Assembly (NCBI GenBank): GCA_011800805.1
Contig: MPNW01000556.1
Span: 48,875 to 112,874 of the forward strand
DNA: 64,000 bases
From: Hirudo medicinalis
Taxonomy: Eukaryota > Annelida > Clitellata > Hirudinida > Hirudinidae
Direction of reading: 5' to 3'
Shown here: piece after piece, positions 24,181 to 36,035 of the stretch
Numbering within the stretch: the stretch's first letter is position 1
How the letters are laid out: every line of letters begins with the position of its first letter
Program-made: the position numbers and the translations under genes
The notes under the pieces: model-generated
Told to the model about the DNA's origin: nothing
The model's database searches: none
Seen by the model: only the letters and a program-made list of their open reading frames with translations

Positions 24181-24840
24181 ATGCCAGAGACTAAGGAATA
24201 CAGAAAATTTAGATCAGAGACTGCAAGAATTCCAAAAGATGCATGGAAAAAGAGATTTGCCGAAAGTCTATTCAAGACATCTATACAAAACATTAGGTGG
24301 ATATGGAACGCGATCATTCTCCAGTGGCATAGATTGAAACGAATGGATAGCGGCCGCTGTCCCGAAAATGACAGCTGACCAGTATATCAGATGCTTGAAG
24401 GTTCGAGCTGCAGCTCTTCGTTACAAATTGAAGTCAGCGAGAGGGGGCAGCAAAGTAGCACAAACTGTGATGCTGGCTGTGAATTCTTTGAGTCTTTGGG
24501 GCTTATGATCCAAAATTGCCCGAGAACAAACGGACCCCGACATGAAAGGCACAATAACATTGTTAAAATACTCGAGCGCGATTTAAAAGAAAGAGGCTTG
24601 CAGAAAAAAGAAGAAAAAATACGACATGCCAGAAATCCAATCATGGATGTCGAAGAATGCTCCCGAAAACATAAGCAAACCAGACCCATTTACTTGCTTG
24701 CCTGAGCAACAAAGGGAAGGGGTGATGTCAGAGAACTCCTACGGTTTCTGAAGAAGCCTGGGTTATCCGAGATGGTGTATAATGAAGATCTTGATGCGAA
24801 CCCTCCAGAAAACCTACAGGATCTGGAAAGCCCACAGATG
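24181..24840 (+). mobile_element. R2-like element, zinc-knuckle and C-terminal region
   Basis: Two overlapping frames carry one decayed coding run: RCLKVRAAALRYKLKSARGG, then the knuckle-type segment around 24464-24545 (Cys-x3-Cys, ESLG, then QNCPRTNGPRHERHNNIVKI). R2-type proteins have this Cys-Cys-His-Cys knuckle between the RT and the restriction-like endonuclease; here the knuckle His appears replaced. Decay is clear from frame changes. It lies before the N-terminal part of a related element at 25.0 kb, so the order is not that of one intact copy. Confidence 0.7.
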
Positions 24841-25032
24841 CGTTAGAAGAAAGGCTCAAGTTAAATTTAACAACAACTTGAGACACAAAATTTCAGATTG
24901 ATGATATCTGTTCACATGATATCTATGAATGAACAGAATTCATTCAGTCATGAACGACCGTTCTGGCCCTCTTTTAATCCTTTCTTTTATCTGTCCGAGG
25001 GTGATCTCGGGCCCTGAAAGAAGACATTAAAT

Positions 25033-25875
25033 TTGGATGAGGACTTTTACATTTTACTGCTCACTGGCACGCCATTATCCATTCCGCATCCAAGATGTAG
25101 GTCCGTTGAAATTCAGGTTCAAGTTAGTCAGTATATATCAGTAAAGTATGAGCATTGTTCGACTTCGTTTGGGACTTTCAAAAGATTAAAATTACATCAG
25201 AATCAAATATACCTGTGGAATACCACAATGAAAGAACTGGAAAAAGCTGTTGGAAGTGTTTGTGGTTATCACAAGAATCCAAAATTCTGGCAAAAATTGA
25301 ATTGGAGTTGGTACATTACACTCAAACATTACAAATGTTTGCAGGAATATCAACGTTGAAGCTCACAAGACATCGAACCTTGGAAGCCATAAAGTTTCAC
25401 AGAAGGCAAGACTTGTGTAAAGGAATTCTTTAGGCAGACTTTGCACTACAAAAAACCCGAGCTGGTCTCACAGACGGTCGTTGCATTCCGTTCCTCAAAA
25501 GACAATGTTATGTGGGGATATATTGAAATCCCATGAAAATAAGAAAATAAATTTATTTTTAAAACGACATTTATCAAATACTCTTGCAGAGGTCATTAGA
25601 CAAATCAGAAATACACCACGATATCGTTCTTTCTATAATGACTTCCTAACATATAGAACCACGGCATCAATTAAACAGGCCCAAATCTTTGATTATTCCT
25701 AATGCTGACTTGCAAGAGACAGAGAGAGCTGAAAACGAAACCAATTTGAAGTAGTTAGCCACTGAAATTGCCAGCTAATAAAACTTCCCACTGATGAATT
25801 ATCTCAGTTGTTGAGCCAAACTACTGATACGGAGATAAGGCAAAAGCTGATAGACAAGGAGTTAAAGAATGTGTT
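25033..25875 (+). mobile_element. R2-like element, N-terminal zinc finger and Myb-like region
   Basis: The plus strand shows a C2H2-like finger (YEHCSTSFGTFKRLKLHQNQ, about 25150-25215) followed in a shifted frame by a Myb-like block ending RHRTLEAIKFHRRQDLCKGI (to about 25430), then ELSQLLSQTTDTEIRQKLID to about 25870. A zinc finger followed by a Myb-like domain is the N-terminal arrangement of R2-clade proteins, where these domains bind the target DNA. A tRNA-like insertion ends this block, and RT sequence resumes at 26040. Confidence 0.68.
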
Positions 25876-25950
25876 GCGAATGGGCTGTGATTTGAACTCC
25901 TAAAGGAGTCGCACCAAAGCGAAAGCCTTAACCATTCGGCTACCGACGCC
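25876..25950 (-). repeat. tRNA-like sequence, copy 2, within an R2-like relic
   Basis: The minus strand reads GGCGTCGGTAGCCGAATGGTTAAGG ... GGAGTTCAAATCACAGCC, nearly the same as the copy at 23489. It separates the N-terminal and RT parts of an R2-like relic. A short direct repeat (aatcgtgac) occurs at about 25968 and 26035, but it does not tightly bracket the copy. Confidence 0.65.
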
Positions 25951-26039
25951 GGAGATTACAATCGTGACAAGTATTTTCTCTAAAATCAGTCAGAGGTGAC
26001 ACACCCAAAATACTTATAACTAATAACTAAACTAATCGT

Positions 26040-26625
26040 GACTTGAAGGCTTAAAAATCATGTGGAGATGTCTCAAGGATGCTGCCCTAGGACTGAATGG
26101 AATGATGAGGAAAAATCTGGATGGAATTAAATTTATTGATTTTGCCACATTCATGACGTTGTGGCTATTTGTTGGTCTGTCTCCTTCTCCATTAAAGGAA
26201 GAAGTCGCCAGTAGTATCCGAAAGTTAAAGAGACATCCGCTCCGAGTGAGTTTAGGTCATTAACGGTCGGTCCTACGTATTAATAGCCTACTTTTTTCAT
26301 CGGATCAACAGAAGAATAATGCTTTATTGGTCCTTATCTCCATGACAAAAAGCATTCAGACATAGCGACGGTCTCGGCAAAAAGGCAAAAGTTGAATTTG
26401 ACCTTCGCCGACATTGCATTGGATTCAGTGAGTCGTCAATCGATAGTTAGGGCTGTCTATCTTATGAGTTTGTACAGATTGCATGTTCAGATAAGAATGG
26501 AAACGGACTCAGTGGAGCGATTCCAGTTGGTAGAGGAGTCAGGCAGGGAAACCCAATGTTTCCTACTCTTTTCAATACCGTTAGGAAAATTCGACTAGTC
26601 AATAATCGGCGTCAGCGCAGGCTCC
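26040..26625 (+). mobile_element. R2-like reverse transcriptase relic B
   Basis: Plus-strand blocks in order: a FRSLTVGPT block, LNLTFADIALDSVSRQSIVR (motif A, damaged), and GRGVRQGNPMFPTLFNTV (RT motif B', normally RGVRQGDPLSPxLFN). Frames shift between blocks. Together with 25033-25875 it probably formed one element. Confidence 0.75.
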
Positions 26626-28620
26626 GGCATTATCGGATGATCTCCTTATTTTGTCGTCAAGCGGGAATAAGTTTAATCTGATTGAAGGCGTCAGCCAAAT
26701 CTATTTGACTGAAGTAACTACTTCCTCCTAGTTTCCGCATTAGATCATCCGGTAGAGGCATTGGATGTCTGAGAATTCTAGCCGAGAATTAACAGTCACG
26801 GTATAGTCTCCACAAATGGGAAAACCTGCTTTCTTTTCCCCTGCGCGTAAAACTTTTTAGATCTTCTTGGAGTGAAAATGGCACTGTGCGAGCTTTATCA
26901 AGAACTGGTATTGCTTCCGGAATGAATTTTACTTCTAATTCGAAATCTTTCAGACATCCCAGTTCAGCTTCAAAACATTCTTTGAATTCCTTGCACAGTT
27001 TTTGACTTTCTGTAAGGTTTTGCTGTCAAAATCTTTAATTTGCAAAATATGGTTCTCTAGCAGCGTAGATACATCAATTTCTAAGTCAACTATGAATGTT
27101 CTGCCTAATATGTTGAGCGTTTGTAATTTGGTAACATTGAATTCCAGTGGTACCTCCTCGGATTCAGTAGTAGATGGTGCTACCTGGCAGACTTCTATGG
27201 TCGGAATTCTGTCCCCCGTTGCTGAAACGTATGTGGTGTTTTAAAGTTTTAATTCTGCTCGTTTCCATTGTTTCCAGACCTTTACTAAACAAAAGTTGTC
27301 TCCAGCTCCGCTACCTAATTGGAATAATTTTTCGAAATCAGAGTTTCTACTTTGCAATTTCTGAATAACTGTGACTGAGAACTATATGAATGGTATTAAC
27401 AGCTCTGTTCCCTTGAATTTTTTTTTTTAAGACAAGCCTTTTCAATGTGCCCTTCCCTTTCGCAGAAATTATTTATTTTTATTTATTTATTTATCCGGTC
27501 GAAGGGCTATTCTTAAGCTATTACTATTACGACCGGCCTCAGCAAAAAAACAGAAGAGAAACAATCAACAACGAGAAAAAGAACAAAGCAATGTCGACAG
27601 AACATTAGTCGGCACTTGTTAGGAAATTTGTTAAATTGGTGTCGAATAATAATGATTTAAATCGAGAAAAAGTGCCAGCAGATACCACCTCGTCTGGTAA
27701 AGAGTTTCAGACGGCAACAACTTTGTTCAAAAAAAAATTTTAGTGATATTAGTCGGGCACTTCCTCGCGCGCAATTTGAAACGATTAAATTCAGCTTTTC
27801 GATTTTGCAATCATTTTCTTGGTGGCCTTTATTTTCATATCTTGGGCACGCACCTTTAGGGAATGTAAAGTTTGACGTCGCCTGTTGTCATTGACGTTGT
27901 GTTGGACTGCTTCTCCTGTATGTTGGACTTAACTGAATAACCTTTTCTGGATCCTTTCGAGCTGTTTATACTTTCCGTACTGAATAAATTTTCAGGAGTA
28001 CCGTAAACTATTGCCTTAGCAACTTTAGAAACTTCCTCCACCTCTATTTGTGTTGAAATTTTGAATCATGACTTCTTGTATCGCAGCAAAATCCAACTTG
28101 TTCTCGATATGGGCCGTTGAGCTGCTGCCGTCTGCAAGAGTAAATTGATGGAATCTGGTTTGTTAGGAAATCTTGATAAATTTCGGCTGTAGGAATTGAA
28201 TTGGCCTCCACAAATGTCAGAATACGACTTAAATAGTCATTCCACAACTCCCTAGTTGGTTCGAATGAAACGAAATTTGGAATAGCTGTTGAATTCTCCG
28301 ACAGGTGAACGCACCAACGTTTCCATTGGCTTTGAAAACGCCTCAAGAAACTTTGCAATGTCCGCCATTTGTAAGAGAAACAACAAAACTTTGAAAGCTC
28401 ACAACAGTAGGCCAAATTTTCAACAGAATAAAAAAAAGACGAGTTTGAAACAAGTGAATTCAAACTTTTTGTCGACTGCTCAAATTGTTGAGTCTTTTTT
28501 ATTAAATTCAACTTCATAAGCAACAGAAACTCAACATTACTTCGACAACCATTTAATGCAAGACAACTCGACAATTACCAACTCAAACGTATCACACGAG
28601 AACCGAGAAATCTGAAAGCA
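26600..28620 (-). mobile_element. LTR-retrotransposon relic: gag, protease region and RT start
   Basis: On the minus strand, reading down from 28574: a gag-like frame (FEPTRELWNDYLSRILTFVE, then NSIPTAEIYQDFLTNQIPSI), a protease-region block near 27250-27060 (EVPLEFNVTKLQTLNILGRT), and the start of a Ty3/gypsy-type RT near 26830-26680 (GDYTVTVN; FSQIDLADAFNQ, where the Asp is catalytic). Frameshifts and a nested LINE 3' end (27460-27880) show it is inactive. No LTRs were identified. Confidence 0.72.
27460..27880 (-). mobile_element. LINE 3' end nested in the LTR element
   Basis: The minus strand reads the last part of a LINE RT protein (LRARKCPTNITK; NSLPDEVVSAGTFSRFKSLL, ending FLTSAD and a stop near 27605), followed by a 3' tail of AAATAAATAAAT at about 27490-27464. 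The tail also holds a short inverted repeat (CCGGTCG ... CGACCGG). A 5'-truncated insertion of this kind is the normal result of target-primed reverse transcription. Confidence 0.68.
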
Positions 28621-30560
28621 TCCCTTAGTATACAATGCCAGTACACTCCATCCCAGTCACAACTTAATTATAAGCAAGTTTGAAGTATAATTATTGTTAT
28701 ACCATGTAAAACACAGATTTTATGTATGAATGTTTGAAATAATTAATTTCGAAGTACTTAGTATCTAGATTGGATGTTCCTGTTTATCCATCGTCCTTAG
28801 GACAATTCAAAAGTGCATTCAGCAGCATGATCAATTACATGGTAATAATAAAGTTTTTGCCTTTTTATTTCTGTCGCACAACAGAAAACTACAAACAGCA
28901 AACTATCTGTCATAAATGTGTTCGTTTGCTTGTACCGACCATCATGTCATATTTTGCAAAAGCTATGCGGAATAAACGGAAGACTTGTTTTAAATTTTAT
29001 ATGTATTATATGTACCTGACAATTGTAGAAATACTACACTATGTTGCTAAACAACAATTTTTGTGTAAAATTGTATTTTTTCTTTGACTTTATGACTCGT
29101 GTCATGACATTAACATGGCTAAGTTTTTTAAATTGTATTCAATGAAATTTAATAGTCAATGTTTTTTTTTTAGCAGATTAGGTATAAATAATATTTTTTA
29201 AGATTATGCATCAAAGATATACCCGAGACCTTGACTGTAGGCAATGGTAGCGAAACCTTTTCAGGGTTAAAAAAATAGAAATAAGTTTTTAGGTCCCAAT
29301 ACCACACACAAAATCATGCGATCCGATGTTTTCCTAAAAATCCTCTATTAAAATAAGCGACATAACCTATATCGAATATTATCACATAACAAAGTCTTCT
29401 AGTGGAAATTATATTTATGTATATTATATTTATATATTTATAGTTTAATCTATCATATTTTCATTAATTCTTAACTATAGAAAGAAACCTACTTAGCAGA
29501 GAAGTTAAAAATCGGAATTAAACGATTAGCAATAAAATAGAATGTAAATTCACAATTCAATTCAATTTTTAAAATCAAAATTAAAGATTTCCAAAATTGT
29601 TTCAACGATTGCACAAATGATTTACTATCGCAAAATTATTTACTTTTTTATTTAATTTGAAAAATAAGAGTCGAAATTGCGCTTGCACCAATTCCCTCAG
29701 TAGCCATATTTGGGAGATAGGCTAGTTTTAGAAAGTTTTCCAATTTAGAAATTGTCGAGTTGTGTTTATTATACTTAATTGGATTGTCGTTGGTTGCATT
29801 CACAAGGTGAAGTATTATAACCGTGTTATTGCAAATATGATTTGAAATTTAGATAAATTTAGATAAAGATGTGCGAGTAACGAGTGTCGCTTTGTGACTT
29901 TGTCAAATTGATTCTTATGATAAGAAATGGATCCTTAAAGTTGTCATAGGAAAATTAAGATGACAGATTCATCAATCTTTCCGATAACCAATTTTCTAGT
30001 TGTTTTTTGATCGACCCAAAATATCCACTCATTTACATCTGACTGGGCATTTGCAATCTTTTCTTTTGACAAATCCAGCATCGACATACTTACAGGAACA
30101 AATATCAAATACTGCCAAAAATTGATAAGACTTTGTGATGTGCCCCTGACGTTATTTTCGTTTCAGGATATGTTCGCAAGTTGATTGAAACTGGTTTTTT
30201 GTGATTTTATTTGATGCTACACCTACATAATATAGTATAGACCCTTTGTTATTCTATTAATACATTTATTATAACTAAATACAACTTTTTACCGAATCTC
30301 TACTTAAATGAATTACGTAACAACTTCAGTTTTTTAAAAGTTGCGACCATAGACATGAAATAAAATATGAAAGTAATATATTTTATTGATCAGGGAGCAT
30401 CAATTTATAAGAGTCTGGCTGAGGCAATAGCAGTTTGTCCTGTTAGCAGTATTTTCCGTGACTGTGTCTTGTTATTATTATTATTATTGTTGTTGTATTT
30501 TTATGTTTTTTTCCTTTATTTTCTCAGCCAAACATACGAATAAACACAATCGCTGATCAT
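28620..30560. other. AT-rich stretch without recognisable features
   Basis: No exon, recognised domain or repeat family was seen. A 105-codon frame at 28770 (plus) has no spliced partner and no family resemblance. Confidence 0.5.
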
Positions 30561-30759
30561 CCCCAACCCATTGATTGAACCCAACCAATATTTAAAGTCC
30601 CCTTCTGGCCCTGAGAGAACTCCGGATATAATAAGCAAACCATAGCACAATCAACATTCCAGACAAAATCAATCCATGCATTACACAATTAATGTTATCG
30701 CTATAAGCCAACTCTTTTCCACCATCTCTTTTGCCTTTTTCGCTTATGATGTTTCCACA

Positions 30760-31108
30760 TGTGGTAAGTGCCAGAAAGCTTCTATTGACAAATTCATTAA
30801 CATGCTTCCGGAGAAGTCCCAAGAGGAGTACGATTTCGATGAGATCACTCCTCTCCAGTTGCAAACGAATGCAGTCACATAAGCCTTCGGAGGAGGGAAT
30901 TCACCTGGTCTGTTGTTTGTCATCGGTGGAGTAATCTGCCAATGATTGGTCCAACTGTGATCGGCCTGATAGCGCCTGGATTGAATATTCCTTGTTTTTT
31001 TTTTTTTCGAATACAAGTAACAATCCCCTTTTTGAGAAAATCTGGAGGACACCCACTGAACAGCCAGAGTGTCATATGGGTGGCCTTTCTTCTGGAGCTA
31101 TTATTCAT
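30760..31108. mobile_element. Two RT fragments facing each other
   Basis: The minus strand from 31108 reads LWLFSGCPPDFLKKGIVTCI and FNPGAIRPITVGPIIGRLLH (R2-like RT block), ending at about 30935. The plus strand 30790-30910 reads an RT N-terminal-like block (DEITPLQLQTN followed by a GGGNSPG-like run). The junction is at about 30925-30940. This looks like a rearranged or doubly inserted R2-like element. Confidence 0.55.
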
Positions 31109-31329
31109 TATTATTATTTGTTGAATGTTGCATTTGCTCTAATTCGGTGTTAAATTGCATTTAAATATAAATTTCAGTCTCGAATTTAATTGTTTCTACG
31201 TTTGAAATAATCTTCGGAAGTATTAAAGACAAAAGTTATGTCGAGACAGCTATGTATGAAAAAGGTTAATTGTGAATTAAAAATTGCGGCCGAACTTTTC
31301 GGTTTTTCATTTATGTGAATGTTTCTCGA

Positions 31330-31990
31330 AATCAAACGAGAATCTTACATTTATTTATAGCGGACCTCCGGAGATACATTTTTCTTGACTCTTCATGAGT
31401 TGGAACTCGTTGGAATTTGGCATAACTTTTTGTAGAATTGCGAGAAGTCCTCGAGGGGAAGTGAAACCTTTGCTGCCATGCGATTTTGGATAACTTTGCT
31501 TTGAAAACTCCTTTGATATATTCCCATATTTCTTGAAACATGTAGCCATGTGAGCAACAGTTAGAAAGGCATATGGCTGATGAAGTGCTTCGGTCTTGTC
31601 ACATGCCATATGGTGCCTTCCATTAAACCCCATATCTCTAAACGGCCCTGGAGGGCCACTACTTTACTACGTCCTTCTTTTATTCAATGTGCTTGCTGCA
31701 CCGCTCTCGGGACTAGATCATGCAAGAAAAATCTTCTTGGTCAACGATCAAAGCAGCCTTGGAAAAAGTACGGAGTTGAGCAAACACACTTGAAATTGCT
31801 CATGCAGCCTCAATCCTGCAGTTCGTAGTCTTGTAATAGGCCAAATGTGTCGAGATGGGCGCAAGGTCACTAAGTCCACCTAAGCATTCCTTTCAAGCAT
31901 AGCCAGATGGAAGAGAAAAGGAATAAAGGCCAGACCAGCAAAACTTATAAGCCGCGTGTGGCCCGATTCCGGAGAATGGTAGAGGTTTAT
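31330..31990. other. Unresolved transposon-like DNA
   Basis: Overlapping open frames on both strands with GC content above the local average, lying between R2-like fragments. No clear RT or transposase motif was found. Probably decayed element sequence. Confidence 0.35.
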
Positions 31991-32107
31991 AATGCCGTAA
32001 TGTTCGCTTTCGCTGAGAATTCCTGTTGGAATTTCAATGGCGTTTTATGTCTTTAAGCCTTTAACACAAGTTGAAACAATTTAATTCAATCATTATTCTT
32101 TTTTAAG

Positions 32108-33050
32108 ATGGGTCCGAAGAAAATTGTTGGAAAGGAACTCCAAAAGGTGATTTTAATGTCCCTGATTAACTCACATTCTTTCTAATATTTTTTAAATTAT
32201 TAGTGAGAAGAATATTTAGTAAAAGCAATTAACATTTATTGCTTATGTGAGAATTTATTTTCGCTTGAAGGTTATACCCAGTGAATCCTGGATGAATTTG
32301 GTTTGCATTAACTTTTTTCTTAACTTTATCATAATAATCTACAACATATTTAAGAATGTAAGAATATGTGGATTAATTATGAGATCTGTATATGTGTTAG
32401 TCCACAAAAATGAAGATGTACGTTTATCACTTTTTTATTTTTCGTAAAGAGATCATGCGTTAAACTCAACACGAGTTTTTATGGGGTTACTCCAAAGTGC
32501 AGGGGGTGCCGTTACACCAACAACATAGTGGAACATATGATCTTGCACGAAAAGACTTGTCCAGGTAGGTCGCATTGAAACTGATTCAATTCACCAATTA
32601 AACACGAGAAATGTGTCACTAAAATGTTGATGAAATGTGATTTTAATAAAACCATTACTAAAATTATTATTAAAGGCACTGATGTGTTTTTGATGTTGTA
32701 CTAAGGTTTTGCCAAGAGACCCAGCGATGGAGCATTTTATTGCACCAAATGTACGAAGACGTTTTTGCTGGAAAGCGACGGAATAGAGCACCTCCATGAT
32801 CACTGGTGCTCGGTGTGCCAAGAAATTAAGGAAGAAAATCATCCTCTTTGCGGAGGTCGGTTATTAAAAATTATTATTATTTGTTGTTACTATTATTATT
32901 ACTATCATCATTGTTATTATTAATATTATCATTAACATTATTATTGTTGTTGTTATTGTTGTTATCGTTATCGTTATCGTTATAAGTATTATTATTATTA
33001 ATTTGTTCGTCTCAGCTTTTCTGCTGGCAGGAGATGTCTTCAGAGCCTAA
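32108..33050 (+). CDS. Small zinc-finger protein, 4 exons, 112 aa
   Basis: Exons 32108-32146, 32450-32564, 32706-32855 and 33016-33050 join in phase to 339 nt. The protein begins MGPKKIVGKELQK. It has a short Cys/His knuckle CRGCRYTNNIVEHMILHEKT plus the next Cys, then a C2H2 finger YCTKCTKTFLLESDGIEH followed by LHDH, and a further Cys-x2-Cys (WCSVC). It could bind nucleic acid or protein; the family is not recognised. The last exon adds only about 11 residues and ends where the minus-strand non-LTR element begins, so the true C-terminus may have been replaced by that insertion. The gene sits within 15 kb of transposon relics; exon 4 is the least certain. Confidence 0.6.
32865..33002. repeat. 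ATT/GTT/GTTATC simple repeat in a zinc-finger gene intron
   Basis: Mixed ATT, GTT and CGTTAT units in the last intron of the zinc-finger gene. Confidence 0.8.
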
Positions 33051-33052
33051 CA

Positions 33053-34760
33053 AAATTTCATAGTTCATCCATTATTTTTCGGAGAATTTACGTTGTTCAC
33101 ATAAGATCTTCTGCATTTCACTTATCTTGGGTTTCCCTGGGATTATCTCTTTGTTCCTCGCAGATTCTTTCCTCAGTATTCCAAGCGCACCGATGATGAT
33201 TGGCATTAAATTCCAAGTCTTTACTGTTTAGGAAATCTTTTAGCCTCTTTCGTCACCAGGGAGTGCCATATCAATAAGCAAACAAGTTTTCTCTTTCTTT
33301 TTATGAATCACCAGGTCAGGACTATTGGCCATGATTGTTCTATCAGTGATGACCGCTGAGTCCCATATGGGGTTGTTCTTTTGGTGCTATCGTATTGTTG
33401 AGGGCTTGGTCTTGCGCAGCAATGATGAGGCTCTCTAGTTCTCTTTTTAGACCAGAACTTCCCAGCTACATCATTGTATCCTCCATGTCTATTCCAGGTC
33501 TGTCAACCCTTGGAAGAACTGTCCATGCAGGGGCTTGGATTTAATTTTTTCTACTTTTCCTCTTTCAATGATCTTTAGATCTTTTTCTCTTTAAATTTTC
33601 GATGTTTGCTCTTTAGTTAAGTTTTTCCCCGGGGCGGCGTCTGTCATCAGATATGTTGTTTGAATATCAACATGTTTTATTATTGAATGCTTATTTTTGC
33701 TGTGGTCGTTCATTTTGGCGATCTTCATGAGGTTGCCGTATTCTTTTTCAAGGAAGTCTGCTAATCCAACCATAAAGTTTTATCATAAACTGCCTCAAGT
33801 TCAAGGTTGTTTATATATTGTTTTCAAAGTTCAACTGTGTTCCAAGAATTTGTCTTAATTGTCACTAGTATTATTTTTGTTTACTTTTATTTCATTTGCA
33901 GGTTTTTAAATCCTTCACTATCATCCATTCCTAGATACTTGTACTTTGGAGTCTAAGCTTCTTATTTCAGGTGCATTCTGGAGCTTGATGCATTCACTTT
34001 TCACCAGTTTCCCACTTCTTATTTCCAATTTGGCGCATTTGTCCAAACTCCATGCTTATGTCTTTTGTGAATCCTTCAACCTATGATATGTCTTGCTGTA
34101 TATCATTGTTTGCCACAAACAATTTGTGGTCATCCATGTACAGTAACTTTCTTATCTTATTGTTTGTATTGATGCTGTACCGTTGGTTTGGTTGAGGATG
34201 TTTGAGAGGAACATGAGGGCCAAACAGAACAACAGTGGTGACAATGAATCTCCTTGGAAAACCCCTTTTTATGATAATCTTGTTGGTTCTCAGGTATCCA
34301 TTCTTATGAGTCAGCAGCATCTCGGTTCTCCAATTGAGCACTGATTGCTTTATTAAGCTAGTATTACTAATCTTATTAACTTTACAGGCTCTTACAATTC
34401 TTGAGTGAGGAACACTGTTCAAATGCTTTTCTGTAATCTATCCAGGTTGAAATTTCTTTTGAGGTTTTTCGCATGTCCCATCACCATTTTGCTTTTCATG
34501 AGTTGATCCTTACGCCCCATGCTGCTCTTTCCGCATCCCTTTTGTTCTTCAGGCATGATGTTTTTTTCCAGTTGGTCATAGATTCTGTTGGAGACGGTAC
34601 ATCTCTTAATATCTTGTAGATTGTTGGGAGGCAGGTAGTGGGTCTGTAGTTCTATGGGCATGCTGTGTCCTTAGCTTTGGGGAACAAATATGTTATTCCT
34701 GATGTTAACCATTGGGGATTGTGGCTGGGTCTCTGATTATATTGTTATATGCTGAAGTCA
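33053..34760 (-). mobile_element. Non-LTR retrotransposon relic with YMDD motif
   Basis: On the minus strand, in order: RCTVSNRIYDQLEKNIMPEE followed by QKGCGKSSMGRKDQL (an RT block typical of a large invertebrate non-LTR lineage), NSVPHS (after the motif A region), GFPRRF (damaged motif B'), KIRKLLYMDDHKLFVANNDI (motif C, both Asp kept), and a C-terminal part near 33240-33070 (MPIIIGALGILRK; KEIIPGKPKISEMQKILCEQ). Multiple frameshifts. It abuts the last exon of the zinc-finger gene. Confidence 0.8.
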
Positions 34761-34789
34761 GGGGTTGATGGATGGATAGTAGATGTCTG

Positions 34790-36030
34790 TTATTATTATT
34801 ATGCCGACTTTAGTAATTATGAGTTTTGTTTGACTTAACGCAAGGTGAAACTATGATAACAGGGATTTTAAACTTGGAAATTCTTTGCAATTTTTAAATA
34901 TGATGTTTGATTGTGCACTTACTTTAATACATGCCTAACATTTTTGCGCTGTGCTTCGCAGATAATGTTGCCCCTGACCCCCAATAGTACCTCAGAAGAC
35001 TGACTTTCATTAGAAGAGAACTGTCAGAAGTATGAGAAGATGTTGGTTCTTTCAATAACGCTTTTCGGAGACGTGTTTTCTTATTTTGTCTTGACTAAGA
35101 AACTTCAAGTAGTTCATATATAAAAATCTGGAAAAATTACCTCATTGTATTAGGGAGAGGGTTCCAGTGACCTGTAAAATACTAGAATATCCCTTAATGC
35201 TAATTTGAAACCCTAATGGTTTGGGCACAATTTTCGAGGAAAAATAAAAAGTGAAATTTTTGTAGATAAATCGTCAATGGTTCTGCAAAAGTAATAAGAA
35301 ATCGAAACAAGTTACAATCTGACCATGTGACGGTTGAGATTTTGCAAGCCATGCTTTAGGCACACTCCTACTTTATCGCGTTCGCAACACTGCGCTTATT
35401 ACAAAGCACATAATATTATTGGGGATATTATGTATATGAGTGATTAAGTTCCGTTAAAACGAACTGTGATCTCTCATGGTCAGGAGTTAATACCCGTTAA
35501 ATCTTATTTCACGAAGCATTAAAATCACAGGGTTTGATCGAATTGAAAATTCGCGAGTATATCCCCTGGTAATAGCATATGTACTTAGTCAAAGTTGACT
35601 TTACTGGTTTAGATCAATTTCATGAATGAATCTTGAGACGACTGTTCATAAAATTCGACAAACGAAACATTTTGACATATCTTATCGTAGCAGAGAAAGA
35701 ATGCTTTAGAGCTTTTTATGACTTCACATTCGACATGTGATTTCGATGTTAAATTAGTTACTACGATGAAAAGTTCAATTTAACTTACAAAACTATTTGT
35801 CTCAAACGACAAATCTAATGTTTTTTCAGAGATCATTACTTATCATTTAATAATTTAACAATTTTATTCTCAAAATAATTTTGGGTTGCTATTTTAAAAT
35901 AATAATTTCTACATAAGCTGAATTTATGCTGTAAATGCTAAATGAAGAATTAAACAACTGCATCTTTAGGCAGAATTATATTTCAATGCAAGCCTGGAAT
36001 CAACAAAACATGTCTAAAATAACTCTCAGA
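34790..36030. other. Non-coding stretch downstream of the POU gene
   Basis: No exon or recognised repeat was seen apart from short AT-rich runs. The end nearest 36036 probably contains the 3' untranslated region of the POU gene. Confidence 0.45.
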
Positions 36031-36035
36031 GGAAA

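Noticed and set aside
28770..29087. 105-codon plus-strand frame
   Set aside because: Biased toward Tyr, Phe, Ile and Lys as expected of AT-rich chance frames; no acceptor or donor supports it and no family resemblance was seen.
30592..30882. Overlapping 90-codon minus and 68-codon plus frames, one with a hydrophobic C-terminus
   Set aside because: Both overlap R2-like RT remnants; the plus frame is at least partly RT N-terminal sequence and the minus frame is probably its shadow.
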